From G963665215 sp963665215 (GTDB lineage Bacteria; Chloroflexota; Dehalococcoidia; Lucifugimonadales; CAUZJF01), in assembly GCA_963665215.2 (NCBI GenBank), contig CAXXWW010000003.1, positions 186,001 through 250,000 of the forward strand: DNA of 64,000 bases, given 5' to 3'. The position numbers and the translations under genes are program-made. Of the stretch, positions 37,447 through 47,020 are shown piece by piece. Numbering within the stretch: the stretch's first letter is position 1; every line of letters begins with the position of its first letter. The notes beneath the pieces are model-generated. The model made no database searches. It saw only the letters and a program-made list of their open reading frames with translations, and was not told the DNA's origin.

Positions 37447-38961
37447 CTACCTGCTCAGCCAGAAGGCATAGAGCTGCGCGTCTCTGAGATGGAAACGGAC
37501 GCGGACGGTCCGCTGGCTGTGGAGCACGGCCCCGCCCGCCCAGGTGACCCGCCCTCGAAGCTGGTCCCCGGTCACCCCGTTGCACGAGTCGAGAGAGAGT
37601 GCCGGTAGCGGTTGCACCGTCTCGGCGTCTACGATCTCGGCCCGAACCTCGCCCTGTGACGCGATGGCGTTGACGAACAGACTCTCGCCATTCACGGCGA
37701 ACGGCCTGGAGAGGATGGTCCCGCCATCCCTGGCATCCAGGGAGACGAACCCGTCCAGCCTGAGCTTGGCCATGCAGAGGGCCCCGGCATCTTCGAAGTA
37801 CTTGTGGTACTTCTCGTCGTAGAAACGCTTGGGGCCACGGAACCGAAGAGCGTTGTAGTAGACCCAAATCTCCCGGTCCTCGTGAACACGGGGACGGCCG
37901 CACAGCAGGTTCTGCGTCGTGCCGTAGTTGACGCCGTCCCACGGGTCGATGCCGACGAAAAGCTGCCGGTCGGCGACCCGGTCCCAGTGGTAGAGGTCCC
38001 GCGATACCGCAAGCTCCACTTGGTTCAGCGCCGTGTAGTTGCCGTAGGGCTGAGGAAGGGCCGCCGCCGGGTTGAACAGCACCGGGAAGCCGACGTACAA
38101 GCCCTCGTAGGGCATGACCGCCATCTGGTACACCTCAGCGATGCGGTCCACACCGTCCACCAGTGGGGGTGAAAGGTAGGCCGGGTCGTCGATGGCCCTC
38201 TGGACACGCTTTCTGCGGTTCTCCTGGTCGGTCTTGTCGGAGTGGAACACGAGCCGCGGCTCAGTCCACTCCTCGAAATCGCGGCTGGATGCAACCCACA
38301 CCGAACGGCCCCACTCGGTGCTGTGCTTTACGAACGCCAGGTAGAGGCCCGTGGACTCGTCGTGCATGAAGTGGGACTCATCTTGGCTGGGAATAGGGGG
38401 CACGTCCAGCATAGTCCAGTCGAAGCCGTCGGGAGAGACACCCGGGGCTCGATCCCTGGCGCCATGCAGACCCTTGTAGCGACGTCGCGGGTCCTGCTCT
38501 CCCTCGTCGCGGATGACGTGGTAGATGGGGCGCCCGCCCGCATGCGGGTTGTAGGCGATATGGTTGTCCGTGGAGCCGTCCCACTCGAACAGGCCCAGTG
38601 AAGGCGTCTCCCAGTTGACCCCGTCGGCGGAGATGGCGTAGGTGGTCAGGTCCCTGCTCGTGTCCTGCCTGCGGCCGTAAGGCGGTACTCTGTACCCGGT
38701 CCAGTACCACCACTCCCAGATACCTTTCTCTGAGTTCCACTGGGGCACGCTGCGGCTCTGGAGCACAGATTGCCCTCGCGACGGGTCGGGCCTGATCACC
38801 GGGCCCAGCTTTTCCGGCTGGTGCAGCGTTCTCACGACCCGGGATGTCTGCTCCACGGCGTGGTCGTCGAGGAAGAGTTGCTTGTTGATGTCGGGGCTGA
38901 TTTCTGGGTTCGTCGTGTCGAATCTCCTTGTCGCCTGCGGCTCAAACCATCTACCCGGCAT
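37447..38961 (-). CDS. glycosidase-like five-bladed propeller protein
   Basis: 504 residues, no signal peptide. The opening INKQLFLDDHAVEQTSRVVRTLHQPEKLGPVIRPD is characteristic of a Planctomycetota/Chloroflexota group of GH32/43/62-type five-bladed propellers. Repeated blades follow (WEWWYWTGYR; TTYAISADGVNWETPSLGLFEW; VSPDGFDWTMLDVPP; WVASSRDFEEWTEPRLVF; LAVSRDLYHWDRV). The C-terminal ~110 residues form a beta-sandwich-like domain. Probably acts on a glycan; catalytic acids cannot be assigned by eye. It is followed in the same direction by nothing for 220 bp and preceded by the intact sialidase gene (24 bp apart), likely one operon. Confidence 0.75.
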   Translation of the reverse strand: MPGRWFEPQATRRFDTTNPEISPDINKQLFLDDHAVEQTSRVVRTLHQPEKLGPVIRPDPSRGQSVLQSRSVPQWNSEKGIWEWWYWTGYRVPPYGRRQDTSRDLTTYAISADGVNWETPSLGLFEWDGSTDNHIAYNPHAGGRPIYHVIRDEGEQDPRRRYKGLHGARDRAPGVSPDGFDWTMLDVPPIPSQDESHFMHDESTGLYLAFVKHSTEWGRSVWVASSRDFEEWTEPRLVFHSDKTDQENRRKRVQRAIDDPAYLSPPLVDGVDRIAEVYQMAVMPYEGLYVGFPVLFNPAAALPQPYGNYTALNQVELAVSRDLYHWDRVADRQLFVGIDPWDGVNYGTTQNLLCGRPRVHEDREIWVYYNALRFRGPKRFYDEKYHKYFEDAGALCMAKLRLDGFVSLDARDGGTILSRPFAVNGESLFVNAIASQGEVRAEIVDAETVQPLPALSLDSCNGVTGDQLRGRVTWAGGAVLHSQRTVRVRFHLRDAQLYAFWLSR

Positions 38962-38985
38962 GCCCCCGCGAGACGAAACACTAGA

Positions 38986-40200
38986 CTATGCCAGGCGGAA
39001 GAAGCTGCCGGCGATGTGGCGCGTCCCCCCGAAATTGTTGCCATCGTCCTCCATGAAGTAGTAGGCAGTGAAGATACGACCATCGTCCAGTTGCGTGGCA
39101 ACGGGATAGCTCAAATCCGAGCCACTCCCATCGTCGCGGACAATCGCCTCCGCCGACCAGGTTGCCCCGTCGTCCTCACTGACGATCAGTCCGATGCCTG
39201 AGGGTTGCGAGCGCCGCCCAAACAGCACCACGATCCGGCCGTCACGCAATCGTATCGGCCAGGGCGAGCGGTGATTCACCCCCGCGGAGTGCCACCACGA
39301 ATTGGGGGTCACGTCTGGCTTAGGACGGGCCGCCCAGGGCGATTGGCCCCAGGCCACAATTGGCTTCGGCTCGCTCCAGCTATAGCCGCCATCGTCGGAG
39401 TAATTCATCTGAATCACTTGCCAACGCTGGGCGCCCATAGCGAGCATATAGCACTGCAACCGGCCGCTGGGCAACAGGATCAAGCGTTCGTAAGCGGGCC
39501 ACCCCAGACCCGTTGGCTCGTTTGCCACTTCGGCCAGGTACTCCCAGGTGAGGCCACTATCGTCAGAGCCGTAGACAGCCACGCCACCCGGACCCAAATC
39601 ATTATTGGGGTCGTGGAAGTGCATCGCGGTCATGAGCGTACCGTCGGGGAACTGCACTAGCGGATGGCCATCTCTATGAACGCCCACTCCATTGGCATTG
39701 GTAACACGCGTGGGCACCGTCTCCCATGTGCGGCCCCGGTCTCCCGACCGCAAGGCGAAGCATTCTAGGGTGGGTTGACCGTCCCCGTCCGGCGGACCGG
39801 TCGCCGCGCGGGTGAAGTACACCGCCGCATCCGGGCTGGTGAGGTCGATCTGTTCGCGGGCCACGCCCGGCTCGTCAGCCCGGTATAAGATTGCACGTTT
39901 TTCCTCCAGGGGACGTGACTCATCCCACACCACCACGTCGTGTTCTCTCGGCCAGGTCTCGCCACCATCCAGGGACCGCTGGAGTAGAATCTTTGCCCGG
40001 CTAGCGTAGCCGGTCGTGAAGGAGTGGTCGATGTCGTCCAGTACCCGGTACCGGGACGGCGCGTGGGAATGCAGCACCGCGATCTCGCCGTTGCCATAGT
40101 TGAAGATACCGCTCTGGCACGGATGCCCGCAGTATCTTTGCTTGCTATAGCAGAGCTTGATGTGGTGCATATCCGTGAGTTCTGGTGTGGCACGGTTCAT
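38986..40200 (-). CDS. sialidase-like BNR propeller protein, copy 2 (intact)
   Basis: 404 residues. Asp boxes at SLDGGETW, SGDRGRTW, SDDSGLTW, SDDGGYSW and SEDDGATW give the six-bladed sialidase-type propeller. The N-terminus (LTDMHHIKLCYSKQRYCGHPCQSGIFNYGNGEIAVLHSHAP) carries the usual first blade; no signal peptide, so it is cytoplasmic unless exported otherwise. It could cleave or bind an acidic sugar. It is the only one of three local paralogues without a stop codon. It lies 24 bp upstream of the glycosidase-like gene, with an enolase gene 83 bp farther upstream on the same strand. Confidence 0.85.
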   Translation of the reverse strand: MNRATPELTDMHHIKLCYSKQRYCGHPCQSGIFNYGNGEIAVLHSHAPSRYRVLDDIDHSFTTGYASRAKILLQRSLDGGETWPREHDVVVWDESRPLEEKRAILYRADEPGVAREQIDLTSPDAAVYFTRAATGPPDGDGQPTLECFALRSGDRGRTWETVPTRVTNANGVGVHRDGHPLVQFPDGTLMTAMHFHDPNNDLGPGGVAVYGSDDSGLTWEYLAEVANEPTGLGWPAYERLILLPSGRLQCYMLAMGAQRWQVIQMNYSDDGGYSWSEPKPIVAWGQSPWAARPKPDVTPNSWWHSAGVNHRSPWPIRLRDGRIVVLFGRRSQPSGIGLIVSEDDGATWSAEAIVRDDGSGSDLSYPVATQLDDGRIFTAYYFMEDDGNNFGGTRHIAGSFFRLA

Positions 40201-40282
40201 GATGATCTCTCCTAGTTCTCATTCAGTGCGCTTGTCATGAGCGACTGCTGCAATTGGGCATCGCCCTACAGAGTTGCCTACC

Positions 40283-41419
40283 CTAGTGGCTCGACGGGCC
40301 CCTCGACCGCAGGAGGGCCAGGCGCGTGCCCTTGTAGCCGATCTCCTCCAGGTGGTCCTCGTCCACGGTGATGCCCAGCCCCGGGCCCTCCGGCACCACG
40401 AGGCACGAGTCCTCGTACCTGACGCGCTCGGAGGTGCAGTCCTCGGTGTAGAGCAGCGGCCCGGCCTGATCGCAGGGCATGTCGACGGTATCGAGGGACG
40501 CCAGGACGTGGGCGGCGGCGGACGTGCCGATGCTCAACTCCTGGGTAGTCCCGTGAAGGGACCTCAGCCCGATGCCCGCGACGAACTCGAACAGCTCTTT
40601 GGTCTTCTTGATGCCGTTGGCGCACGTCGCGATGTTCGCCACGTCCACGGCGCCCGCGTCCCGGTATCGAAGGATCGACATATAGTCGTTCAGGTGCTCG
40701 CTGATGGGCACCCCGAGCTGCCGCCGCACCTCCGCCATGCCCTCGACATCCGTCAGGCCCCTCTTCCGCAGGGACACGCTCTCGGCGACCTCGTAGTCGT
40801 ACTCCTTGAAGCGCTGCAGCAGGCGGAGCGCCTCCTGCCAGTGGAAGCGCCCGCTCAGGTCCAGGGACTTGATCGCTATCTCGTCCCCGAAGGTGTCGCG
40901 GAAAGTGCGCAGCCACTGCTCCTCCGCGTCCAGGTTGTAGCCGATGTACTTGCGTATCCGGCGCAGCCCCATCTCTTCAACCCGCCGCACGCGGCGGACG
41001 TTGTCCTCGATCTCTTGGCTGGGGTCCTTCCCGATCGGCGTCTGCATCGGGAATATCGGATAGCAGAAAGGAATGCGGTCTCGCCGCTTGCCGCCCAGCA
41101 GCGCGTAGACGGGAACGTCGAGAACCTTGCCCATCAGGTCGTACAGTCCGACGTCGAAGGCCTCGGGTAGAAGCCCGCCCAGCCGCTCCATCGTCTCACC
41201 GATGTTCAGTGGGTCCGCGCCGGCAATACGGTGGTTGGCCTCCTCCTCCACGAGGTCGAAGTTGGGAAACTCCGCCGGGTGGGAGTGGGCCAGGTCCGAC
41301 CGCTCGCCCCACCCGATTATCCCCTCGTCGGTGTCGATGCGAATCATCAGGTACTCGCTGATCGCCCCGGTCTCCCTGGGGGTCTCGACGAGGTAGAACT
41401 TGCATCCGGTGATCTTCAT
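40283..41419 (-). CDS. mandelate racemase/muconate lactonizing enzyme family protein
   Basis: 378 residues. Metal ligands D187 (IKSLDLSGRF), E213 (EVAESVS) and E241 (PISEHLND). K157 (IRKYIGY) is the one Lys at the KxK position. The region after the third ligand (VDVANIATCANGIKKTKEL) lacks a clear His-Asp dyad, so the mechanism is not the classical mandelate racemase one. The fold is complete, including the GLYDLMGKVLDVPVYALLGG signature. Probably a dehydratase or epimerase of a sugar acid. The ATG at 41419 follows a GGGGGCAGC ribosome site. Upstream of the sialidase/glycosidase pair, likely the same operon. Confidence 0.9.
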   Translation of the reverse strand: MKITGCKFYLVETPRETGAISEYLMIRIDTDEGIIGWGERSDLAHSHPAEFPNFDLVEEEANHRIAGADPLNIGETMERLGGLLPEAFDVGLYDLMGKVLDVPVYALLGGKRRDRIPFCYPIFPMQTPIGKDPSQEIEDNVRRVRRVEEMGLRRIRKYIGYNLDAEEQWLRTFRDTFGDEIAIKSLDLSGRFHWQEALRLLQRFKEYDYEVAESVSLRKRGLTDVEGMAEVRRQLGVPISEHLNDYMSILRYRDAGAVDVANIATCANGIKKTKELFEFVAGIGLRSLHGTTQELSIGTSAAAHVLASLDTVDMPCDQAGPLLYTEDCTSERVRYEDSCLVVPEGPGLGITVDEDHLEEIGYKGTRLALLRSRGPSSH

Positions 41420-41443
41420 TGCGCTGCCCCCTTTTGGGACTAC

Positions 41444-41600
41444 TCAGAGTCCAGCCCCCTTGTCGCACACGTAGAGGAATGGTTCGCCGGCCAGGAACCG
41501 CCTCATGTTCTCCTTGAATATCGTCCGCCTTCCCCCGTGATGGCAGGCGTCGTTGCCGGCGGTGGAGACGTAGTAGTGCTGCTGAGAGTCCGAGATCGGC
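41444..41600 (-). pseudogene. 3' remnant of a D-2-hydroxyacid dehydrogenase
   Basis: The minus-strand frame ending with TGA at 41444 reads STAGNDACHHGGRRTIFKENMRRFLAGEPFLYV, which resembles the family C-terminus (x-x-F-x-E-N-x-R-R-F-x-x-G-E-P-L). The Rossmann part and catalytic residues are missing. Confidence 0.5.
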
Positions 41601-41760
41601 ATGCCGGTGGCTCGCTCCCCGGGTATTCGTCCGGCGCCACCCTATAATGTCTGCACGCTAAAATCACGTCCTGTCCGAAAAGGGACCGCGATTATCACTG
41701 GACCAAGGAGGTTAACCTTCGATTGCCCAAGAACGCGGCTCTGGCGGTAGGCTCAGTGGA

Positions 41761-42366
41761 CTATGGTGCTAGGCGCTCCAGGCTCCACGTGCCGTCGTCC
41801 TGCCTCTGGTAACGCAACCGGTCATGCATCCGATGCGGCCGCTGCTCCCAGAACTCCACTACATTTGGCGACACCCGGTAGCCGCCCCACCAGTCCGGCC
41901 GGGGCACCTGCTCCGGGAACTTGTCTTCGCTCCCCTGCCACCGACGTTCCAGCCATGTACGGCTGGGTATGACCTTTCTCTGTGGAGATGCCCAGGTCTC
42001 CAGCTGGCTATCCCGCGGACGGCTCTGGAAGTACGCGTCGGATTCTTCTTCCCCCACAGGCTCGACCGGCCCTTCAACCCTGACCTGTCGCTCGCACCTC
42101 GGCCAGTAGAAGGCGAGGCTGCCCCATGGGACCTCTGCCAGCTCTTTAGCCTTCCGGCTGGAGTAGTTCGTGTAGAAGACGAAGCCACGCTGGTCCAGCC
42201 CACGCAGCATGACGAACCTGGCCGAGGGGTGCCCGTCCTTGCCGGACGTCGCCAGGGCCATAGCATCGGGCTGAATCTCACCGGCCTCCTGAGCTTCCCG
42301 TCGCCAACGCTCGAAATGCTTGATCGGGTCCTCAGCTGCGCGTTGCTCCGAGAGTTCCATCGGCAC
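41761..42366 (-). CDS. pdxH: pyridoxamine 5'-phosphate oxidase
   Basis: 201 residues, about family length. DPIKHFERWRREAQEAGEIQPDAMALAT, then GHPSARFVMLRGLDQRGFVFYTNYSSRKAKEL (FMN-binding), PRCERQVRVEGPVEPV, YFQSRPRDSQLETWASPQ and the terminal WGGYRVSPNVVEFWEQRPHRMHDRLRY with the PLP-binding R-x-H-D-R signature. It oxidises PNP/PMP to pyridoxal 5'-phosphate with FMN and oxygen in the cytoplasm. It is one of the few housekeeping genes in the window. The reading frame is intact. Confidence 0.97.
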   Translation of the reverse strand: MPMELSEQRAAEDPIKHFERWRREAQEAGEIQPDAMALATSGKDGHPSARFVMLRGLDQRGFVFYTNYSSRKAKELAEVPWGSLAFYWPRCERQVRVEGPVEPVGEEESDAYFQSRPRDSQLETWASPQRKVIPSRTWLERRWQGSEDKFPEQVPRPDWWGGYRVSPNVVEFWEQRPHRMHDRLRYQRQDDGTWSLERLAP

Positions 42367-42480
42367 GCTCCAGGCGGGCTTATCTGCCGCCGATGTCCTT
42401 GTCTGTCTGCATGATCCAGAACCTGCGAGCCCTGCCTTACAAGGCCGGCTAGTCGTTCACCTGTGACCATCGCCGTCGCA

Positions 42481-42588
42481 TTAGTGCTCGCCCTCACCAA
42501 GCTTCTCTGTGTACTGGGTCAGCGGGGACTCGACAACCCTTAGGACCATCTCCCCGCCCGAACGCAGCGTTACCTTCATTCCATCCAT
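42481..42588 (-). CDS. possible small protein
   Basis: 35 residues from the ATG at 42588: MDGMKVTLRSGGEMVLRVVE, then SPLTQYTEKLGEGEH and TAA. The sequence has the look of a real short beta-rich peptide and sits between the ABM-domain gene and pdxH on the same strand. The ribosome site is only GAGAGAG. No family known. Confidence 0.35.
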   Translation of the reverse strand: MDGMKVTLRSGGEMVLRVVESPLTQYTEKLGEGEH

Positions 42589-42694
42589 GCCTCTCTCACG
42601 CTCCCTCGGGACCCATCCTTCTCTCGCGGTCTGCCGGAGGCCGGAAGCATCCGCCGGAGGCGGCGCCCTGGGGCTGCATGTGTGCGTCCCAGGA

Positions 42695-42985
42695 CTACAC
42701 CTTGGGTTCGATCACCTCGAAGAGGCGAATTTCCGGTGGCCGCTGTACGTTGCCGGCCAGCCCCTGCTGCAGCCTGGGCCCTATAACCGAGGCCGCGGCA
42801 TCGGCATCCTCTTTCGATTCCCACAGTACGAAAAGGCCGTACTCTCCGTCCGTCGCATCGCCGAAGAAAGTGGCGCCGTTACATCCCGTCAGGGCGCTGA
42901 TCGCTGGAACGAGTGTCTGGGCCAGCTCTTCCGCCGCCGAATGCTTCCCCGGCCCAATGCCAAACCTCACCAGGCGCACATACAT
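42695..42985 (-). CDS. antibiotic-biosynthesis-monooxygenase-like (ABM) domain protein
   Basis: 96 residues, one dimeric alpha/beta-barrel domain: MYVRLVRFGIGPGKHSAAEELAQTLVPAISALTGCNGATFF, then GLFVLWESKEDADAAASVIGPRL. This is the ABM/ferredoxin-like pattern of a strand, a helix, G-C-x-G, and a W-E-S-K-E-D strand-turn. Such proteins are cofactor-free monooxygenases, haem-degrading proteins or simple dimer scaffolds; no haem His/Asn pair is evident. Function unknown. Confidence 0.75.
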   Translation of the reverse strand: MYVRLVRFGIGPGKHSAAEELAQTLVPAISALTGCNGATFFGDATDGEYGLFVLWESKEDADAAASVIGPRLQQGLAGNVQRPPEIRLFEVIEPKV

Positions 42986-43181
42986 GAGTTACCCCCTGCG
43001 TTAACCTCGGGTTGCCGGCGGAGCGGCCGCCATCCCCCCGGGCCCGCGTGTAATGTGAAGGAATGTAGCAAGACGGTGGTTCGAGGTCAAGCGGCGGAAT
43101 GTGGCCCGCGCCTCCCAGATGACGCCCTCCAGCGGCTCGATGGCGCCCGCGGCTGGCCCTGCTGCCCCGGTCCCGCAAGAG

Positions 43182-43211
43182 AGATGAGCCCCCGATCGAG
43201 GGGGCTCATCT
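43182..43211 (-). terminator. intrinsic terminator-like hairpin after the aldolase gene
   Basis: AGATGAGCCCCC-GATCGA-GGGGGCTCATCT, an 11-12 bp perfect stem, 57 nt past the stop of the minus-strand aldolase. On the minus strand it is followed by CTCTCTTGC, only a weak U tract. Confidence 0.5.
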
Positions 43212-43267
43212 GGGTCGGCCGCCAGACGCAGGCTCATTTCCCAGGCATATGGGGAGTGCGGTCTACG

Positions 43268-44161
43268 CTACACGGGCATCGTCCGCTTCGTATACGCCCT
43301 CCCGGCAGCGGCGGTCGCTTCGCCCTCAGGGCCGCCCACTCCGCATATTCGGTTGCCCTCGTCGATTTTCTGGGCAGCGGTGTCAGCGGTGAACCCTTCG
43401 AGGAACCTGAGGCCCGCCCCCTTGCATGCGGCGAACACCCTGTCGCGGGCCGCCTGGACCTCAGGCGGGCGAGGCTCCGGATGCGCCTTCCCGTAGCCGA
43501 ACGACATATGCATGTCGCTCTGGCCCCACTCCGCAAACGCTATGCCGGGTATTCTGGTCGTAACCTCCACATTCTCCAGCGCTCTTCTGTTTTCGATCTT
43601 GAGGCCCAGCATTATCTCCCCGTTTGGGTCGAGAGGCCAAGGGTCGGCCTTGTCGAGGTATTCGTCCGGCGATACGCCCCATATCTCGGCCGCTGACCCC
43701 TGACCGCCCGAGCCCCTGCGTCCAACGCCGAGATTGCTCCCGACGCCGATGGTCTTGAACGGGTAGCGACACGACTCTACAAAAGCTTTGACGGCGCCGG
43801 GGGTCTCAGCGTGGCAGAGAAGGAGCCCGTGGACTCCTCTGGCGAGTATCTGCCTGATCTGCCATGCGTTCGCTCTGATAATCTCCTCGCTCCCACCGTC
43901 TACGGGCAACTCCACCATCACGGCCGGCGTGCGGTGTCCGCTGTTCGTAGGTCCTCCATCTACGAGGCCCAGCAGGAACTGGTCTAGTCCCGCCATGTCG
44001 AAGGAGCCGTGCTCCATGCCTACATTGATGTAGTCGGCGTAGGTCTTGGCCATTCGCTTTCCGGCCTCGTAGCTCAGCTCTTCGCCGAAGTGGCTGCCCA
44101 CGTAGTAGATTGGCTGGTCCTGCTCCAGTAGCTCAATCGCCTTGTTGATACGGCTTGGCAT
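43268..44161 (-). CDS. HpcH/HpaI aldolase/citrate lyase family protein
   Basis: 297 residues from the ATG at 44161, directly behind GGAGGTGCAAC; an open frame farther upstream lacks such a site. TIM-barrel aldolase features: YINVGMEHGSFDM (E50, H51, the active-site His region), LARGVHGLLLCHAETPGAVKAFVES (barrel strand with a metal-ligand Glu), and EWGQSDMHMSFG near the C-terminus. Longer and more divergent than the aldolase at 20172. Predicted class-II aldolase or lyase on a 2-oxo or hydroxy acid; substrate unknown. A terminator-like hairpin follows. Confidence 0.85.
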   Translation of the reverse strand: MPSRINKAIELLEQDQPIYYVGSHFGEELSYEAGKRMAKTYADYINVGMEHGSFDMAGLDQFLLGLVDGGPTNSGHRTPAVMVELPVDGGSEEIIRANAWQIRQILARGVHGLLLCHAETPGAVKAFVESCRYPFKTIGVGSNLGVGRRGSGGQGSAAEIWGVSPDEYLDKADPWPLDPNGEIMLGLKIENRRALENVEVTTRIPGIAFAEWGQSDMHMSFGYGKAHPEPRPPEVQAARDRVFAACKGAGLRFLEGFTADTAAQKIDEGNRICGVGGPEGEATAAAGRAYTKRTMPV

Positions 44162-44470
44162 GTTGCACCTCCAGGATTCTGATACGCCAACGCTCGATCG
44201 AGGTGTAGCCGGGCAAGCTACCACCTACGAAGTTGCTATCGCGGTGATCCTTGTCCGTCTCCTGGCCGTTTGAGAATCCGGACTGTCGGGTCCTGGCCCT
44301 TCCGGACAACCGCGGCCTTGCCACTAAGCCAGCTTATCGAGCTTTAGATGATGATTCCATAGCGCTCTGCAGTACTCCGGCGTGACAGGCGAAGCCACCG
44401 GCGATAAGTGCGACACGATATGGGGTAGAGCCCCGCAATCCGGCCATACGGGTTCAGTCTGGCAAAACCT
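44162..44470. other. intergenic region, nothing recognised
   Basis: 309 bp between the aldolase start and the 3' end of the split Gfo/Idh gene. I see no ORF, repeat or promoter that I can support. Confidence 0.5.
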
Positions 44471-44695
44471 TCAAGCTGTCTGATTCAGGCGTCTAATCCG
44501 CGCCGGCTCGTCACCGCGAAGGGTCTCTTGAGAGCGAATCAGCAGCGTGCGGTCTTCCAGGGGCAGAGTCACCTTAGCGCCGCCACGACGGTGCGATTCC
44601 CGCAAAGCCATAGCTGCCTCCAGCTTGGCGAGGCCGTCCTCACCAGAGCACCTTGGCGGCGTGCCGCTCTCGATGGCGGCGACGAGGTCCTCGAC

Positions 44696-46063
44696 GAGGT
44701 ATCTTCAAAAAGTGTGTAAACAGTCAGGCGGTGTACCCTCTCTCTGAACAACACGGGCTCGAGGCCCAAGAGAGGAGATAGACCGCCCATGAGGAAGGAA
44801 AGCACTGAGAGTAGGTCGGAGTCAAGGCCGGAGTGGGAGCAGTTGGAGGATTGGGTGCGAAGCCAGGTCCAGAGGCTGATCCAGGAGTTGCTGGAGGAGG
44901 AGGTGACGGCGTTTCTGGGAAGGGCGAAGTCGGCGCTCAGATCCGACTCGGACTCAGATACCGGCTATCGGAACGGATACGGCAGAGCCCGGAGGCTTAC
45001 GCTGAGTTCGGGAACGATACAGCTGAGGCGGCCGCGAGTCCGCGATACCGAGGAGCAGTTCGAGAGCCGGCTGCTGCCGCTGTTCGTCAACAGGACCAGG
45101 AAGGTTGCTGAGTTGATCCCCGAGCTGTACCTGCACGGTCTATCCGAAGGCGACTTCGATCTGGCTTTGCGGGGGCTGCTGGGAGAGGACGCACCGGTAT
45201 CGGCGAGCACGGTGGCCCGGTTGAAGGATAAGTGGAACGATGAGCTTGCCCAATGGCGCAGCCGGCCCCTCGATGACCTGGAAGTGGTCTACATGTGGGT
45301 GGATGGAGTCTACGTCAAGGCTGGTCTTGAGAAGGAGAAGGCGGCGGTACTGGTGGTGATGGCGGCCCTGAGCGACGGGAGCAAGGTGGTGGTGAGCGCT
45401 GTTCCCGGATACAGGGAGTCCACAGAGAACTGGTCCGAGGTGCTCAGGGACATCAAGCGCCGGGGCTTGAGCTGCCCGAGGCTGGTGGTTGGAGACGGAC
45501 ACCTGGGCATCTGGGGAGCTCTGCGCAACGTCTATCCGCAGGCGGCAGAGCAACGCTGCTGGAACCACAAGATCGTAAACGTGCTCGCCAAGCTTCCAAA
45601 GCGACAACAGGACCAGGCCAAGCTCATGCTGCGTACTATCCCCTACGCGCCGACTCGGACAGAGGCTGAGCGGCTCAGGACGGTGTTCACCAGGTGGTGC
45701 GGCGACCATTCCTACGAGGCGGCCTCAGAGGCCTTGGAGCGGGACTGGGACCGCATGGTCACCTTCTATGACTTCCCAAAGGAGCACTGGGGGCACCTTC
45801 GCACGACGAACCCGGTAGAATCACCCTTCGCGGCCCTCAGGCTTCGGACCGATGCCGCCAAGCGCTACAAGAGGGTCGATCGGGCGATAGCGGTGATCTG
45901 GAAAATGTTGATGGTCGCCGAACAGCGCTTCAGGCGTCTGAAGGCCCCTGAGTTGATCGAAGACGTCTATCTCGGTGCACAGTATGCGGATGGAATCGCC
46001 ATTGAATCAACGGCTGAGAAGGTCGCCGCCTGATGTCGTTTACACACCTATTGACGTAACCTC
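44696..46063 (+). mobile_element. IS256-family insertion sequence, copy C
   Basis: 1368 bp, same ends as copies A and B. Perfect 8-bp duplication TCCTCGAC at 44688-44695 and 46064-46071. Confidence 0.96.
44789..46033 (+). CDS. IS256-family transposase, copy C
   Basis: 414 residues, intact, D172, D236 and E344 present. Differs from copy A at residue 41 (Ala). Likely able to move. Confidence 0.96.
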   Translation: MRKESTESRSESRPEWEQLEDWVRSQVQRLIQELLEEEVTAFLGRAKSALRSDSDSDTGYRNGYGRARRLTLSSGTIQLRRPRVRDTEEQFESRLLPLFVNRTRKVAELIPELYLHGLSEGDFDLALRGLLGEDAPVSASTVARLKDKWNDELAQWRSRPLDDLEVVYMWVDGVYVKAGLEKEKAAVLVVMAALSDGSKVVVSAVPGYRESTENWSEVLRDIKRRGLSCPRLVVGDGHLGIWGALRNVYPQAAEQRCWNHKIVNVLAKLPKRQQDQAKLMLRTIPYAPTRTEAERLRTVFTRWCGDHSYEAASEALERDWDRMVTFYDFPKEHWGHLRTTNPVESPFAALRLRTDAAKRYKRVDRAIAVIWKMLMVAEQRFRRLKAPELIEDVYLGAQYADGIAIESTAEKVAA

Positions 46064-47020
46064 TCCTCGACGATGGTCAGCCCCGACCCCTGAATCTGTT
46101 TCGGCAACGGAAACGGGTACTTGGCGGCCATGGATCGTCGGAATTGCGTTGATGTTGAACGGGTGCCGTAGCTCTTAGAGTCGCCCTGGTCGAGCCGGGT
46201 CAGCTCGACCTCCTCCGCATTCTGTAGAAACCGGACCCGCCCTTTCTCCCCTATCACGTCGAGCTCCCAGAACGCCACTCCGGTCGGCATGCCCCGAATA
46301 TATGCGCGCACTCCATTGTCAAAGGCCAGGTAGCCGTTGCCCATCAGGTCGTTGTCGCCTGATGCAGCTCCGTCCGACTCCATCTCCCCGAAGACCCACT
46401 CCACGTCGCCTCCGGCCATGTATCGCACGATGTCCAGGAGGTGGCTTCCATTATGGGAAAGTCCGCACCGACCGTACGCGGTGACCTGCAAGACCTCGCC
46501 GAGGTCGCCCTCTTCGATCATTCGCCTGGCCTCGGCAAAGAACGGGTTCCAGCGCCGCGAGCAGTTGATCGCCAGGGCGGTACCTTGCTCGCTGCAGACG
46601 CGCACCATCGCGTCTGCCTCCGCCAGGCTTGTCGCTATCGGCTTCTCCGCCCAAATCGCCTTGGCGCCGGCGCGGGCCACGTCCTGCACGATATCGGCCC
46701 GAATCTTAGCCGTCGTGGCCACGCTGACGATGTCTAGCTGCTCATTCGCCATCATGTCGCTGTAGTCGGAGTAGACGTGGTCCGAAGAGAGCCCCCAGCG
46801 GTCTGCAAACAGGCTGCGCTGCTCATCGTGGGGATCGGCGCCAGCGACCAGCTCGACCAGGGGCGACGCGCGGTAGCTCGGCGCATGGCAGTACGGCAGG
46901 AAGATCGAGCCTCCACGCTGGATCTCATCGTCAAATGTGCTTCCCATCCGGCCCAGTCCGATCACGGCTGCTCGATATGCTGGCATTCGTCTCCTCCAAT
47001 CTCAAAGTGGGCGTGTTCTG

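Larger units (their letters stand above)
44471..46986 (-). pseudogene. Gfo/Idh/MocA oxidoreductase split by IS256 near its end
   Basis: The N-terminal ~308 residues start at 46986 behind TGGAGGAG: YRAAVIGLGRMGSTFDDEI (Rossmann), IVSVATTAKIRADIVQDVARAGAKAIWAEKPIATS (EKP motif), and CGLSHNGSHLLDIVRYM (catalytic His helix). The last ~70 residues (DLVAAIESGTPPRCSGEDGL to LRGDEPARIRRLNQTA) lie at 44695-44471. Deleting IS256 copy C and one TCCTCGAC repeat restores LTIVE-DLVAAIES. The catalytic domain is complete but the C-terminal end of the truncated product is replaced by RLRQ. It may keep partial function. Confidence 0.92.

Noticed and set aside
40274..41170. 298-residue plus-strand ORF
   Set aside because: Antisense to the enolase-superfamily gene; no family features.
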